Shown here in pieces: positions 53,121-62,282 of a stretch of DNA of 64,000 nucleotides. The notes below the pieces were generated by a model. It saw nothing but the letters and a program-made list of their open reading frames with translations. It was not told the DNA's origin and searched no databases. The stretch's first letter is position 1, and every line of letters begins with the position of its first letter. Origin of the DNA: DATMFV01 sp035555975 (GTDB lineage: Bacteria; Verrucomicrobiota; Verrucomicrobiia; Chthoniobacterales; Chthoniobacteraceae); contig DATMFV010000100.1 in the NCBI GenBank assembly GCA_035555975.1, positions 62,001-126,000 of the forward strand. Reading direction: 5' to 3'. The translations under genes were made by a program, and so were the position numbers.

Positions 53121-56066
53121 ATGATGACTTCCCGATTTTCCGTGATGTTCCCCTTTGCCGCGAAATGGTTTTCGCTTGGTGTGCTGCTCACCGCGGGGAG
53201 CGTGGTTGGCGCAAAACCGGTCGAGCCGGTTGAACCGGCGCAGATCGCGCCCATTGCCCCCGGAGCCATCGTGGTCGATGGAAAGCTGGAGGAGCCGGTC
53301 TATGCCAAGGCTATCTGGAATGCCTACCATCAGGGAGAGGAGGCGGTCACCCGCTTTTCGCTGCATCTCGATGGTGAAAAGCTTTATCTCTCGGCGGAAG
53401 TGCGCGAGTCGCAACTCCCGGTGGTCGCCAGGCAGACCGAACGCGATGGACCGCTATCGGGCGACGATTCCATCGAAGTCTTCCTGCAATGCGGGCCGGA
53501 CGTTTCCGAAGGGATTCAATGGATCGTGAACGCGGACGGGGTCGTGGCCGATTATTATCTGGTACAGGGCGGGCTGTTGGGCGATCGGGCCTGGAACGCC
53601 GGATTCCAGACGGCCACCCAACGGACGGAGACCGGATGGAGCCTGGAGGCAGCCGTGCCGCTGGCCGAGTTGGGGCTCGATCCTTCAAGAAAGAGCTGGG
53701 GCTTGCAGGTGGCGACCAATCGGGCCAAACGCGGGAAGAAGAAACCTTCATTTTATGCATGGAACCCGGTGCCGCACAATCTGCGGGAATTTGGCACCTT
53801 CGGCACGGCGGTCTTGCCCGCCGACGCCGGTCTGGAACGCTTCGCGTGGAACCTGATCGCAGGCAAGCCGGCGATGGTGCGCAAAGGAGAGGAATTTGCC
53901 CTCCGGGTGCCGGTCCATCTCACCAATGCCACGGGATCGTACCGGATGGTGCGCCTTCAGGCGGCGCTGGAAGGGGAGCGGGGGGAAGTTTCCCCAAGGG
54001 TCGCGCTGGCGACTTCCGATCATGAGACGGCGACGGTGGAGATCGCGCTCGGAAAACGCCGGGAGATCCGGCAGCAGGTGACGGTCAAGGTGAGCGAGTC
54101 AGGCAATGCGGGCCGCCTGTTGGCGCAGGTGAGAGTGCCGGTCGATCTTGGCTATACTTCGTGGAAACTTCAACTCATCGAGCCCGGATATCGGGAAACG
54201 ATCTTTGCCACGCAAAAACTTGATGCGGTGCGCGCCCGGCTGGAGTTGCAGGACCCGGGGATCACGCCCAAAGAGATCAAAGGGAGTCTGGTGACGCAGG
54301 ATGGCGACCGCCTTCCCGCCACCGTAAGCAAGGAAGCGGCGGGAACGTGGGAAGTGGTCGTGCCGGGTATCGCGAAGCTGCCCGACGGGGAGCATCGTCT
54401 GGAAGTGAGCGTACAGACAGCGGAAGACAAGGAAGTGGTGGCCCGCACGATCCGCAAACTGCCGTACCAGAAAGGGGAAGTCTGGATCGACCATCTGGGG
54501 ATCGTCCGCAGGGAAGGGGTGGCGATTCCCTTCTATGGCTATTGTTTTGGCCAGTGGGACGCCATGCTGGAGCGGCCGATGCCGGGGATGCGGGTAAACG
54601 TCGCCGCTCCGGTCGGCAACTGGACTGACAACCCCGCGGACGTCAAGCCGCTCCTTGCGAAACTTGGCGAGGCGGGGGTCTACTCCATGCCGTATGCCGC
54701 CCCCGCTATCGGGCTCTGGCGGCAGGGCGGCGAGGCACGATCGCGTTACGGACTGGTGCCGATAGCTGCCGTGGAGCCTGAATACCGGGCTTTCGCAGAA
54801 GCCCTCAAAGGGAATCCGAATGTCGTGGCCTATTACCTGGCGGACGAACCGGAGCTTCGCCAGATCAGCCCGGAACGGCTCAGGGAAATCTACAACATCC
54901 TTTCCGGGGAAGATCCCTACAAGCCCTGCCTGGTGCTCAATAATACTTTTGAAGGGGTGAAGAATTATCTGGTAGGCGCGGATATTTCGATGCCGGATCG
55001 CTACCCGGTTTTCCGTAAAAAGAGCGGCTCCTCCAGCTCGCTCGCCAGAATCACCACCCATCTGCAAGCCATTCCCGTGGGCGAGGAGCCGTTCAAGGCG
55101 CGCTGGACGGCCATGCAGGCGATGAATTACGAGTATTATAAGCTGGCCGAGGCGCGCGACCCGACGGCGCGGGAGATGCGCTCCCAGCAGATCGCCGCCA
55201 TGATCGGAGGGGTGAGCGGGATCACCTGGTTTACAGAGCAACGGGTGTGGGACATCCCCGCAGCCATTGCCAGTCTTTCCTATCTATCCAAAGAGTTTGA
55301 GTTTTTCTTTTCCCTGCGGGAGAAGCAGCTTCCACGCGAGCCTCAAGGCGAGAGCCGTGGGTTGTGGGGGATCTTTGATGCCCGAAAAGATGCCGGAACA
55401 GGGCCGGTCGTGATGGTGGTCAATACCGAATGGAAACCGGTGGAAGCCGTGATGGCCGACCGCGCCATCAGTGAAATCAAAGCATGGAAGGCGCTGGGGA
55501 CCAAACGGACGCTGGCGCTGCGCGACGGGCGGCTGGCGCTTCATCTGGAACCTCATGAATCGGCGATTCTGGTGCCGGAAACCATGAAGACGCCCGCGCT
55601 CGATTGGCTGGCGGTGGAAAAGCGTGAAGAGGAGATTCTGCAAACCGCACGGAGCAACACCAAAAACATCGCCGGTTCATGGAATGGAGCAACGACCGTG
55701 AGCATCAAGCCCTCCCCGTCCAACTATCGCTATGCCACTTACACCCTTATTGATGGCATGAAAGAGGCCAGGGGGACCGGCTATCAGGTGCGGAAGATGG
55801 AAAAGGGGGCGGGGGCCGAGATTCATTTCCCCAAGAAGAGAAAACCGCGCAGGATAGCGATCCTCGGCACCAATGCCGCCAGTGGGCGGGTCGAGACGTT
55901 TGACGGCAAACAATGGACCCCGGCGGCAACTTTTCAGAGAACGGAGGGTAGCGATATCGAGGTGAAGCTTGAGGGGCGGGAGGCGCTGGCTTTCCGGGTG
56001 TTGGTTGATCAGGTTGCAGGCGGACAAGACACGCTCCAGATCCTTGAGATTGAGGCTTATGAATAA
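53121..56066 (+). CDS. Large secreted CBM9-like / TIM-barrel glycosidase-like protein (module 5)
   Basis: A 981-residue protein. The first ATG of two adjacent ones is used (TTG at 53118 is also in frame). After a signal segment (FAAKWFSLGVLLTAGSVVGA) comes a CBM9-like domain at about 45-240 (GAIVVDGKLEEPVYAKAIWN, SGDDSIEVFLQCG, WSLEAAVPLAELGLD), then beta domains, a TIM-barrel-like region at about 480-740 (IPFYGYCFGQWDAMLERPM, VVAYYLADEPELRQI with candidate acids, GVSGITWFTEQRVW), and a C-terminal discoidin-like domain at about 860-981 (IAILGTNAASGRVETFDGKQ). No CAZy family assigned. First gene of a long plus-strand operon in module 5, directly behind operator B. Confidence 0.7.
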   Translation: MMTSRFSVMFPFAAKWFSLGVLLTAGSVVGAKPVEPVEPAQIAPIAPGAIVVDGKLEEPVYAKAIWNAYHQGEEAVTRFSLHLDGEKLYLSAEVRESQLPVVARQTERDGPLSGDDSIEVFLQCGPDVSEGIQWIVNADGVVADYYLVQGGLLGDRAWNAGFQTATQRTETGWSLEAAVPLAELGLDPSRKSWGLQVATNRAKRGKKKPSFYAWNPVPHNLREFGTFGTAVLPADAGLERFAWNLIAGKPAMVRKGEEFALRVPVHLTNATGSYRMVRLQAALEGERGEVSPRVALATSDHETATVEIALGKRREIRQQVTVKVSESGNAGRLLAQVRVPVDLGYTSWKLQLIEPGYRETIFATQKLDAVRARLELQDPGITPKEIKGSLVTQDGDRLPATVSKEAAGTWEVVVPGIAKLPDGEHRLEVSVQTAEDKEVVARTIRKLPYQKGEVWIDHLGIVRREGVAIPFYGYCFGQWDAMLERPMPGMRVNVAAPVGNWTDNPADVKPLLAKLGEAGVYSMPYAAPAIGLWRQGGEARSRYGLVPIAAVEPEYRAFAEALKGNPNVVAYYLADEPELRQISPERLREIYNILSGEDPYKPCLVLNNTFEGVKNYLVGADISMPDRYPVFRKKSGSSSSLARITTHLQAIPVGEEPFKARWTAMQAMNYEYYKLAEARDPTAREMRSQQIAAMIGGVSGITWFTEQRVWDIPAAIASLSYLSKEFEFFFSLREKQLPREPQGESRGLWGIFDARKDAGTGPVVMVVNTEWKPVEAVMADRAISEIKAWKALGTKRTLALRDGRLALHLEPHESAILVPETMKTPALDWLAVEKREEEILQTARSNTKNIAGSWNGATTVSIKPSPSNYRYATYTLIDGMKEARGTGYQVRKMEKGAGAEIHFPKKRKPRRIAILGTNAASGRVETFDGKQWTPAATFQRTEGSDIEVKLEGREALAFRVLVDQVAGGQDTLQILEIEAYE

Positions 56067-56772
56067 GGTCTTCCGGGTGGTCGTCCTGTTTCTGGCATTG
56101 GCCCTGCCGGGGCTCCGGGCGGCGGATGAGAGGGCGTTCGTCTGGCTGGGAGAGCCGGGTGTTTTCGGTGCGGAGGGCGAGGAAAAGGCGTCTGTATCAG
56201 TGGAAAAGGGGACGCTGGGCGGGCCGGGAGGGGAACTGGTGTTCCCCGGCGAGAGTGGGAAGGGGGCAGGGAAGGCTTTCGTCGAAGTCGAAGCGATGGG
56301 GAAGGGGCTGTACGAAGAGCTGACGGTCGCCTGTTTTCTGCTTCCCCTTCAGGTCAATCGCAGGGAAGAGATCTTTTCCTGCCTGCGCGAAGAGGGCAAG
56401 GGCGGCTTCCGGCTGGTCAGCTCCTGGGGTGTCTGGAGGCTGATCGTGGGGGACGGGAGCGACCGGCAGACGCTGGCGGTTCGCAGGGAAGCCCCTGCGG
56501 AGCATCTCAAGCGGCGGAGGTGGCAGCATGTGGCGGCCGTCTTTGACAAAGGGAAGGTCAAACTGTATAAAAACGGCGTGTTGGTGGCCCACGATCAGCT
56601 TGACGTCTTGCAGATCAGTATCGATCACCCCCATGTCCGGATCGGGGCGCAGGCGGGGCGCATCCCTCCTGTGGCGCATCCGTTTGCAGGGCGTATGACG
56701 GGGATCTATCTTGCCGCAAAAGCGCTTTCCGGAGAGGAAATCGGTCAACTGATGGAACGATCTTTTCAATGA
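56059..56772 (+). CDS. Secreted LamG-like (concanavalin A-fold) protein (module 5)
   Basis: A 237-residue protein with a signal peptide (VFRVVVLFLALALPGLRAAD). The rest resembles a LamG/pentraxin jelly roll: LTVACFLLPLQVNRREEIFS, then RRRWQHVAAVFDKGKVKLYK with the N-G-V-L turn, and PFAGRMTGIYLAAKALSGEE. Such domains bind carbohydrate. The start at 56059 overlaps the previous gene by 8 nt; the frame before it is shadow. The pseudopilin follows 17 nt later. Confidence 0.82.
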   Translation: MNKVFRVVVLFLALALPGLRAADERAFVWLGEPGVFGAEGEEKASVSVEKGTLGGPGGELVFPGESGKGAGKAFVEVEAMGKGLYEELTVACFLLPLQVNRREEIFSCLREEGKGGFRLVSSWGVWRLIVGDGSDRQTLAVRREAPAEHLKRRRWQHVAAVFDKGKVKLYKNGVLVAHDQLDVLQISIDHPHVRIGAQAGRIPPVAHPFAGRMTGIYLAAKALSGEEIGQLMERSFQ

Positions 56773-56789
56773 ACCCCGATTAACCCACG

Positions 56790-57476
56790 ATGAACCTTCT
56801 CCCCGGAAAATCACGCGGCTTTACCGTGCTGGAATTGTCTCTTGTGGTCTTCCTTCTCGCGGTTCTGGCCGTTCTGCTTTCTTCCGCGGTCAGGATGATC
56901 GCCGAGCATTCCCGCTCGGCAATCTGCACCCATCGCCTCCGGCAGATAGGTGTTCTCTATCATGCCTATCTGGGGGAGAATAACGGAAAAAGCCGCCTGT
57001 TTGCCGGGGGAAGCGGCACCATGAAAGAATATGGTTGGTATAATGTGTTGATGCGGAAGGCCAACTACAATAGCATGGAGGCTCGAAAGGCGTTTGGTTG
57101 CCCGTCGTTGGACTGGCGAAAAGTTCAGGAATGGTATTGCTATGGATTCCGGATGGCAGGCGCTCCCGGCGGATATAACCAATTGTCCGACGACGGAAAA
57201 GTGACCGTGTATTGCTTTAATATCGTTGCCATCAAAGAGCCTTCCAGCTTTCTCATGGTCGCCGATACATTGAAGGATTTGACGCTGGAAAGACAAAGTT
57301 TCCGTTTTCTCAGAACCCCGGACCTCGTGAGCAAAGTACACCTGCGGCATGGAGGGCGCGTCAACGGTCTCTTTCTCGACGGCCATATCCGCCTGCTTGA
57401 TGCCGCCGATCTTTATGCGGCAGGGGTCGCCGATGCTTACGACAAGGACGGGGTTATCGTACAAACAACGCCGTAG
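56790..57476 (+). CDS. Pseudopilin-like protein with H-X9-DG tail (module 5)
   Basis: A 228-residue protein. The leader MNLLPGKSRG precedes FTVLELSLVVFLLAVLAVLL, the only module pseudopilin besides that of module 3 with Gly at -1; Glu is at +5. HGGRVNGLFLDG near the C-terminus is a perfect H-X9-DG. It lies in the operon between the LamG gene and the first of the two EEP genes (gap 5 nt). Confidence 0.88.
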   Translation: MNLLPGKSRGFTVLELSLVVFLLAVLAVLLSSAVRMIAEHSRSAICTHRLRQIGVLYHAYLGENNGKSRLFAGGSGTMKEYGWYNVLMRKANYNSMEARKAFGCPSLDWRKVQEWYCYGFRMAGAPGGYNQLSDDGKVTVYCFNIVAIKEPSSFLMVADTLKDLTLERQSFRFLRTPDLVSKVHLRHGGRVNGLFLDGHIRLLDAADLYAAGVADAYDKDGVIVQTTP

Positions 57477-57481
57477 AAAAG

Positions 57482-58468
57482 ATGAACCAAAAAACACACC
57501 TGAAATTCCTCAAATCCATCATCCTTATAGCATTCCTGCCTTGGCTCGCTTCGGTTCGAGCCGACGATAGGAATACGCCACCCAAAACGGAAACTTTCAA
57601 AATTCTGACCTGTAACATCCGCCGCGCCACATACGACTCCGTGGATGCCAAAACCGGGAACAACTGGGATGCCCGCAAGGGGTTTTGCGCTGAAATCATT
57701 CTCCGGCAAAAGGCGGATATCATCTGCTTTCAGGAACTTGGCAGAAAGCAGTTCTCTTTCCTGAAGAAAGAACTCGCCGGATACGGCTGGACGGAAATGC
57801 GCGGAAAAACCCCGCTGGGAAGAGATCCTTACCACGCCATTGCCTTCCGTCTCGACCGGTTCAAAAAATATTCCAGTGGCGGGTACTGGCTTTCGGAGAC
57901 GCCCCACGTGCCCGGTTCCCGCTCCTGGGGTAGCAGTGGCATCCGGATGGCGGAATGGGTCCGCCTGATCGACAAGGCATCGGGAAAGGAGTTTCGGGTG
58001 CTCAACACGCATCTTGACCATATTGGCCAGGAAGCCCGCGTGCAACAGGCGCGGATGCTGACCGAAGACAGCAATGCCTACCCTCCGGATTACCCGCAAA
58101 TCCTTACGGGCGATTTCAATGTCGACACCCGTAATCCGGCGGTCGAACTGGTCCGCAAGGCCGGTTGGACCGACTCTTATGCCTCGATTCATGGAGATGA
58201 AGACCCCGGGTTTACCTTTCATCATTTTCAAGGCCCTGCTTACGAGAAGCGGCAAATGCGCGTCGATCCCGTAACGTTTCAAACTATCTTTTTCGCCAAG
58301 CAAACCGCCGGGAACGCCCACTTTCCCAAGATGGGAAAAATGGACTGGATTTTTCTTCACGGAAAGATGAAGGCGAGCGCCGCCGAAATCATTCGCGACG
58401 ATCATGACGGCCACTATCCCAGCGATCACTACTTTGTCTCTGCCACAGTCTCTTTGGCCTCCCCGTGA
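57482..58468 (+). CDS. Endonuclease/exonuclease/phosphatase-family secreted protein, copy 1 (module 5)
   Basis: A 328-residue protein with a signal peptide (SIILIAFLPWLASVRADD). The EEP fold motifs are ILTCNIRRATYDS with the Asn, DIICFQEL with the Glu, ILTGDFNVDT, MDWIFL and PSDHYFV with the Asp-His pair. EEP enzymes hydrolyse phosphodiesters or phosphomonoesters with a divalent metal; secreted members near glycan genes may act on phosphorylated sugars or lipids. It is followed by a close tandem copy. It is 5 nt behind the pseudopilin, so in the same transcript. Confidence 0.88.
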   Translation: MNQKTHLKFLKSIILIAFLPWLASVRADDRNTPPKTETFKILTCNIRRATYDSVDAKTGNNWDARKGFCAEIILRQKADIICFQELGRKQFSFLKKELAGYGWTEMRGKTPLGRDPYHAIAFRLDRFKKYSSGGYWLSETPHVPGSRSWGSSGIRMAEWVRLIDKASGKEFRVLNTHLDHIGQEARVQQARMLTEDSNAYPPDYPQILTGDFNVDTRNPAVELVRKAGWTDSYASIHGDEDPGFTFHHFQGPAYEKRQMRVDPVTFQTIFFAKQTAGNAHFPKMGKMDWIFLHGKMKASAAEIIRDDHDGHYPSDHYFVSATVSLASP

Positions 58469-58609
58469 CGAGGACCATTGAAGTCCCTCTTCCGTAACAC
58501 CGTCACCTTTCGGATTCTGTTCAAGGCATCGTTGGGAGACAGCGACCTCTTTCAAGTCAACCGGCACACAACATCCCTACCCACACAAAAGCAACCGTCT
58601 TTAGAAAAG

Positions 58610-59593
58610 ATGAACCAAAACAAACACCTGAAACTCCTCAAATCGATCATCCTTATAGCATTCCTGCCTTGGCTCGCTTCGGTTCGAGCCGACGATATGA
58701 ACACGCCACCCAAAACGGAAACGTTCAAAATTCTCACCTGTAACATCCGCCACGCCACATACGACTCCGTGGATGCCAAAACCGGGAACAACTGGGATGC
58801 CCGCAAGGAGTTCTGCGCTGAAATCATTCTTAGGCAAAAGGCGGACATCATCTGCTTTCAGGAACTTGCCGAAAACCAGTTCCGTTATCTGAAGGAAAAA
58901 CTTCCCGGATATGGCTGGACGGAAATGGGCGGAGCAAAGCCGCTGGGAAAAAACCCGGCCCTGGCCATCGCTTTCCGTCTCGACCGGCTCGAAAAATACT
59001 CCAGTGGCGGGTACTGGCTTTCGGAGACCCCTCACGTGCCCGGTTCCCGCTCCTGGGGCAGCGCGGGTATCCGGATGGCACAATGGGTCCGCCTGATCGA
59101 CAAAGCGTCAGGAAAGGAGTTCCGCGTGCTTAATGCGCATCTTGACCATAAAATCCAGGAAGCGTGCGTGCAACAGGCGCGGATGCTGACCGAAGATGGC
59201 GATGCCTACCCTTCGGATTACCCGCAGATCCTCACGGGCGATTTCAACGTTGATACCCGTAATCCGGCGGTCGAACTGGTTCGCAAGGCCGGTTGGACCG
59301 ATTCTTATGCCTTAATTCACGGGGATGAAGACCCTGGGTTTACCTTCCATCAATTTCAAGGCCCTGCTTACGAGAAGCGGCAAACGCGCGTCGATCCCAT
59401 AACGTTCGAAAAGATCTTCTTCGCCCACCAGACCGCCGAGAACGCCCACTTTCCCGGAATGGGAAAAATGGACTGGATCTTTCTTCACGGAAAAGTGAAA
59501 GCCGAGGACGCCGAAATCATTCGCGACGATCATGAAGGTCGCTATCCCAGCGATCACTACTTTGTCTCTGCCACCGTCGCCTTGATCCCGTGA
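58610..59593 (+). CDS. Endonuclease/exonuclease/phosphatase-family secreted protein, copy 2 (module 5)
   Basis: A 327-residue tandem duplicate of the preceding gene, nearly the same at both levels (signal peptide SIILIAFLPWLASVRADD is identical). Catalytic motifs ILTCNIRHATYDS, CFQEL, ILTGDFNVDT, MDWIFL and PSDHYFV are intact. Differences cluster in the 90-115 region (ENQFRYLKEKLPGYGWTEMG, then GAKPLGKNPALAIAF) and the 160-175 region (NAHLDHKIQEACVQ). The start at 58610 is fixed by alignment with copy 1; both have TAGAAAAG just before the ATG. The spacer of 141 nt is not part of the coding duplicate. Confidence 0.88.
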   Translation: MNQNKHLKLLKSIILIAFLPWLASVRADDMNTPPKTETFKILTCNIRHATYDSVDAKTGNNWDARKEFCAEIILRQKADIICFQELAENQFRYLKEKLPGYGWTEMGGAKPLGKNPALAIAFRLDRLEKYSSGGYWLSETPHVPGSRSWGSAGIRMAQWVRLIDKASGKEFRVLNAHLDHKIQEACVQQARMLTEDGDAYPSDYPQILTGDFNVDTRNPAVELVRKAGWTDSYALIHGDEDPGFTFHQFQGPAYEKRQTRVDPITFEKIFFAHQTAENAHFPGMGKMDWIFLHGKVKAEDAEIIRDDHEGRYPSDHYFVSATVALIP

Positions 59594-59689
59594 CAGGGAC
59601 CCGGGCAAGCCGGGGGATTGGCTTCCAACCATACGCTGCCTGTGAGCCGGGCTGTAGGAAAAGTCGCTCCATCTTGCCCGGATTGAAAG

Positions 59690-60559
59690 TCAACTCGTAA
59701 ATGGCCGGAACGGCAGGTCGGCCAGGGTCTCCGGCAGCGTGAAATCGGGCGCGGGATTCTGGTAGACGAGCCCGATCAGGCTGTCGCTCCGGAACGGGGA
59801 GGGGAGCCGCAGGCGTTCCAGGGTCCGCACGCCGCTTAAGACGAGCGGCCACGGGACGTTGACGAGAAAAAGGCGGCGTTCCAGCCGGGCGGCGATCCTC
59901 TGGAGCACTTCGCGAAACGGTACCCGCTCCGGGTTGGCTGCGGAAAGGATGCGCCCCGGCGGCTCCTGCTCCGGTGAGCAGAGGCGGACGATCAGCGCGG
60001 CGAGGTCGTCCTCGTGGACAAGGTATTGCGGGTAGGAGCCGTCGCCGATGAGCGGCAGGACCGGGCTGAGTTTCGCCACCCGGTAGAGGGAACCCATCGT
60101 CCCGCCCGGCTGCGGGCCGAAGACCAGCCCCGGCCGGACGACATTGTAACCGAGCGCGAGCGCTTCGGCTTCGATCCGCACCTTGGCCTGCCCGTAATGC
60201 GATCGGCACCCTTCAAAGGCGCTCATCGACGAAATGAAAACCCCCCGGCGCACCCCGGCGGCATGGGCGGAGCGGAGCAGGCGCAGGCTCCCCTCGACGT
60301 TGACCGCCTCGATCTCTCCCGGCTCGGTCAGCCGGAAATCGTAGGCGCAATGGACCAGAGCGTCGATCCCGGCCCACGGGAGCGACGCGGCGTCGTCGCG
60401 CAAAGTGTACGGGTGCCAACTGCTGGAGCGAACGGTCGCCCGGCGGCCAAGTTCCAGCAGGCCCCAGCCGCGCGCCCTCAAGGCATGGGCGATGGCGGAG
60501 CCGACATAGCCGCTCGCACCGGTCATCGCACACCGCAGCACCGGGGGCGGGGCGGTCAT
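59690..60559 (-). CDS. NAD(P)-dependent epimerase/dehydratase (extended SDR)
   Basis: A 289-residue protein. The Rossmann motif TGASGYVG lies near residue 13, the serine is in FISSMSAFEG, and the Tyr-Lys pair is in HYGQAK near residue 125; the segment VVRPGLVFGP is also typical. It probably acts on a nucleotide-sugar or related substrate. Its start overlaps the stop of the GMC-type flavoprotein gene by 4 nt, so both are translated together. Confidence 0.85.
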   Translation of the reverse strand: MTAPPPVLRCAMTGASGYVGSAIAHALRARGWGLLELGRRATVRSSSWHPYTLRDDAASLPWAGIDALVHCAYDFRLTEPGEIEAVNVEGSLRLLRSAHAAGVRRGVFISSMSAFEGCRSHYGQAKVRIEAEALALGYNVVRPGLVFGPQPGGTMGSLYRVAKLSPVLPLIGDGSYPQYLVHEDDLAALIVRLCSPEQEPPGRILSAANPERVPFREVLQRIAARLERRLFLVNVPWPLVLSGVRTLERLRLPSPFRSDSLIGLVYQNPAPDFTLPETLADLPFRPFTS

Positions 60560-62145
60560 GAGGCCACCTCCGTGCCGATCCGGTGGGCATTGGCCATGAC
60601 GGTGAGCGTGATGCTGGTGGCCGGGATGCTCGGGAAGACCGAGGCGTCAATGAGATGGACCCGGGGGAGCGCGGGGAGTTCCCCGAAACGGTCGGTCTGC
60701 AACCCTTCGGGAGCGGCCCGCATCGGGAACGAACCACCGGAATGGTAGCTGCGGCCCGGGTCGGCGAACTGCATCGCCGGGACGACCGGCAGGCCGCCCA
60801 GCGGCAGGGCGTTGGCGGAGAGTTTCAACCCCGCTTTCAGGCTCGTCCAGAGACTGCGCCAGCGACGCCGGGGGGTTACCTTCAGGCGCGGCCCCGCGGC
60901 CCCTTCCGGGCGGAGGAGTTCCAGCTCCAGTTGCGAGGAGTCATCCGAATGGAGAAAGCATTGCAGCACAAGCAGCCGCCCGAGCAGTTCCTCCGAAAGC
61001 CGTTGGTTTTTAAGCAGGTAACGCAACGGCGTCTCCATGAGCGCCTGTTTGAGGAAATCGCTGTAGCTGAAGACTTCGATGTGAACCAGATTGCGGCTCA
61101 CCCGCGCGTCGTCGATCTCCAGAAATGCCTGGCAGAGCGAATGGAGCGCTTCCTCTTCCACGCCGTCGGTCTTGGCGAGGCGGAAAAAGGGAAAGATGAA
61201 ATATTGGCTGTCGAGCATCGGGACGGGAGTGTCGTAGATCCCCAGAGAGTGTAGCACGATGGATGCCGTCGGCAGGATGCCGCAGCCGACAAAAACGCGG
61301 GAGGCGTCAAAAAATTCCGGCGCGCCGGTATCGACCTGCCGGGCTTCGATCCGCACCCCCGCCGCCGTGGAATGGAGTTTTTCGACCTTTCGCCCGGGAA
61401 GGTAGGTGATTTTTCCGGCTTCGAGGAGTTCGTCGAGGGTCTGTGCGCTGGAGTAGATCAGCGAATACGGGCAGCCGTAAAGGCAGAGGCCGCACGCGTT
61501 GCATGGGCGGCGTTTCGCATCGCCGCTGACGGCGACCGCCATGCGCGAGCGCCCGAAATGAAGCCCGGAGCGGCGGAGCGGGGCCCGGTGCCGCTGGAGG
61601 TCGTCCAAAAACGCCTGCGCCTGCCGGGAGGAGGGCCACGCTTCCCCGCGCGTGGTGTAGGTCGGCAGCAGCTCGGCGAGGGCGTCGGTCGTGCTGCTGG
61701 AGGGAAGAAAACGGTGGACGGCGCGGTAGTGCGGCTCCAGTTCGGCGAGGCTCACCGGCCACGCCGCCATATCCCCGGCGCGGTTGGGGAGGAGCGAGGA
61801 ACCCCAGACGTTGCTCAACCCCCCGCGCGCCGTGGAGTAGTGAAAGTCGATCGGCGTCCCCGGCGGGCGGAGCGAATCGCCGGGGTCGGAATACGGGTAG
61901 GCGGAGCCGTAGCTCAGTTTGACATGCACCGAGCCCTGCCGCGCCGAGCGGTCGCCGCGCCGCAGGTGGTCGAGGTCGTCCCGGCTCCATTCGTCCCGGC
62001 CCTGGCGGCTCATCCGCCCGACCACGGCGCGATGCTCCGGCTCCAGCGTCCGGCCGATGTCAAGGATCGTCACCGGCACGCCCCGGTTGGCGAGCGCCAC
62101 GGCACACGAAACGGAAGCGGGACCGGAACCAAGGATAAAAAACAT
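60556..62145 (-). CDS. GMC-type FAD-dependent oxidoreductase with ferredoxin-like cysteine quartet
   Basis: A 529-residue protein. An FAD-binding Rossmann motif (ILGSGPASVSCAVALANRG) starts the chain; the C-terminal segment FGELPALPRVHLIDASVFPS, then ITLTVMANAHRIG, is the GMC_oxred_C pattern. In the middle, residues 215-225 read CNACGLCLYGC followed by Pro: C-x2-C-x2-C-x3-CP, as in a [4Fe-4S] ferredoxin site. This suggests electrons pass from flavin to an iron-sulfur cluster or beyond rather than to oxygen. The substrate is unknown; the neighbouring epimerase hints at a sugar or lipid alcohol. It diverges from the membrane protein at 62283. Confidence 0.8.
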   Translation of the reverse strand: MFFILGSGPASVSCAVALANRGVPVTILDIGRTLEPEHRAVVGRMSRQGRDEWSRDDLDHLRRGDRSARQGSVHVKLSYGSAYPYSDPGDSLRPPGTPIDFHYSTARGGLSNVWGSSLLPNRAGDMAAWPVSLAELEPHYRAVHRFLPSSSTTDALAELLPTYTTRGEAWPSSRQAQAFLDDLQRHRAPLRRSGLHFGRSRMAVAVSGDAKRRPCNACGLCLYGCPYSLIYSSAQTLDELLEAGKITYLPGRKVEKLHSTAAGVRIEARQVDTGAPEFFDASRVFVGCGILPTASIVLHSLGIYDTPVPMLDSQYFIFPFFRLAKTDGVEEEALHSLCQAFLEIDDARVSRNLVHIEVFSYSDFLKQALMETPLRYLLKNQRLSEELLGRLLVLQCFLHSDDSSQLELELLRPEGAAGPRLKVTPRRRWRSLWTSLKAGLKLSANALPLGGLPVVPAMQFADPGRSYHSGGSFPMRAAPEGLQTDRFGELPALPRVHLIDASVFPSIPATSITLTVMANAHRIGTEVAS

Positions 62146-62282
62146 GGACAGGGAAGAAAAAATTGGCGGTGGCGGGGCAACTTACGCCGGTTTCAGCCCG
62201 GTTGTCGTTAAAAAAGAACGCCCTCCGCCCGTCCGGTCCCTGCCTTGACAACCCACCCACCCCGCCGTACAACCACCTCTCT

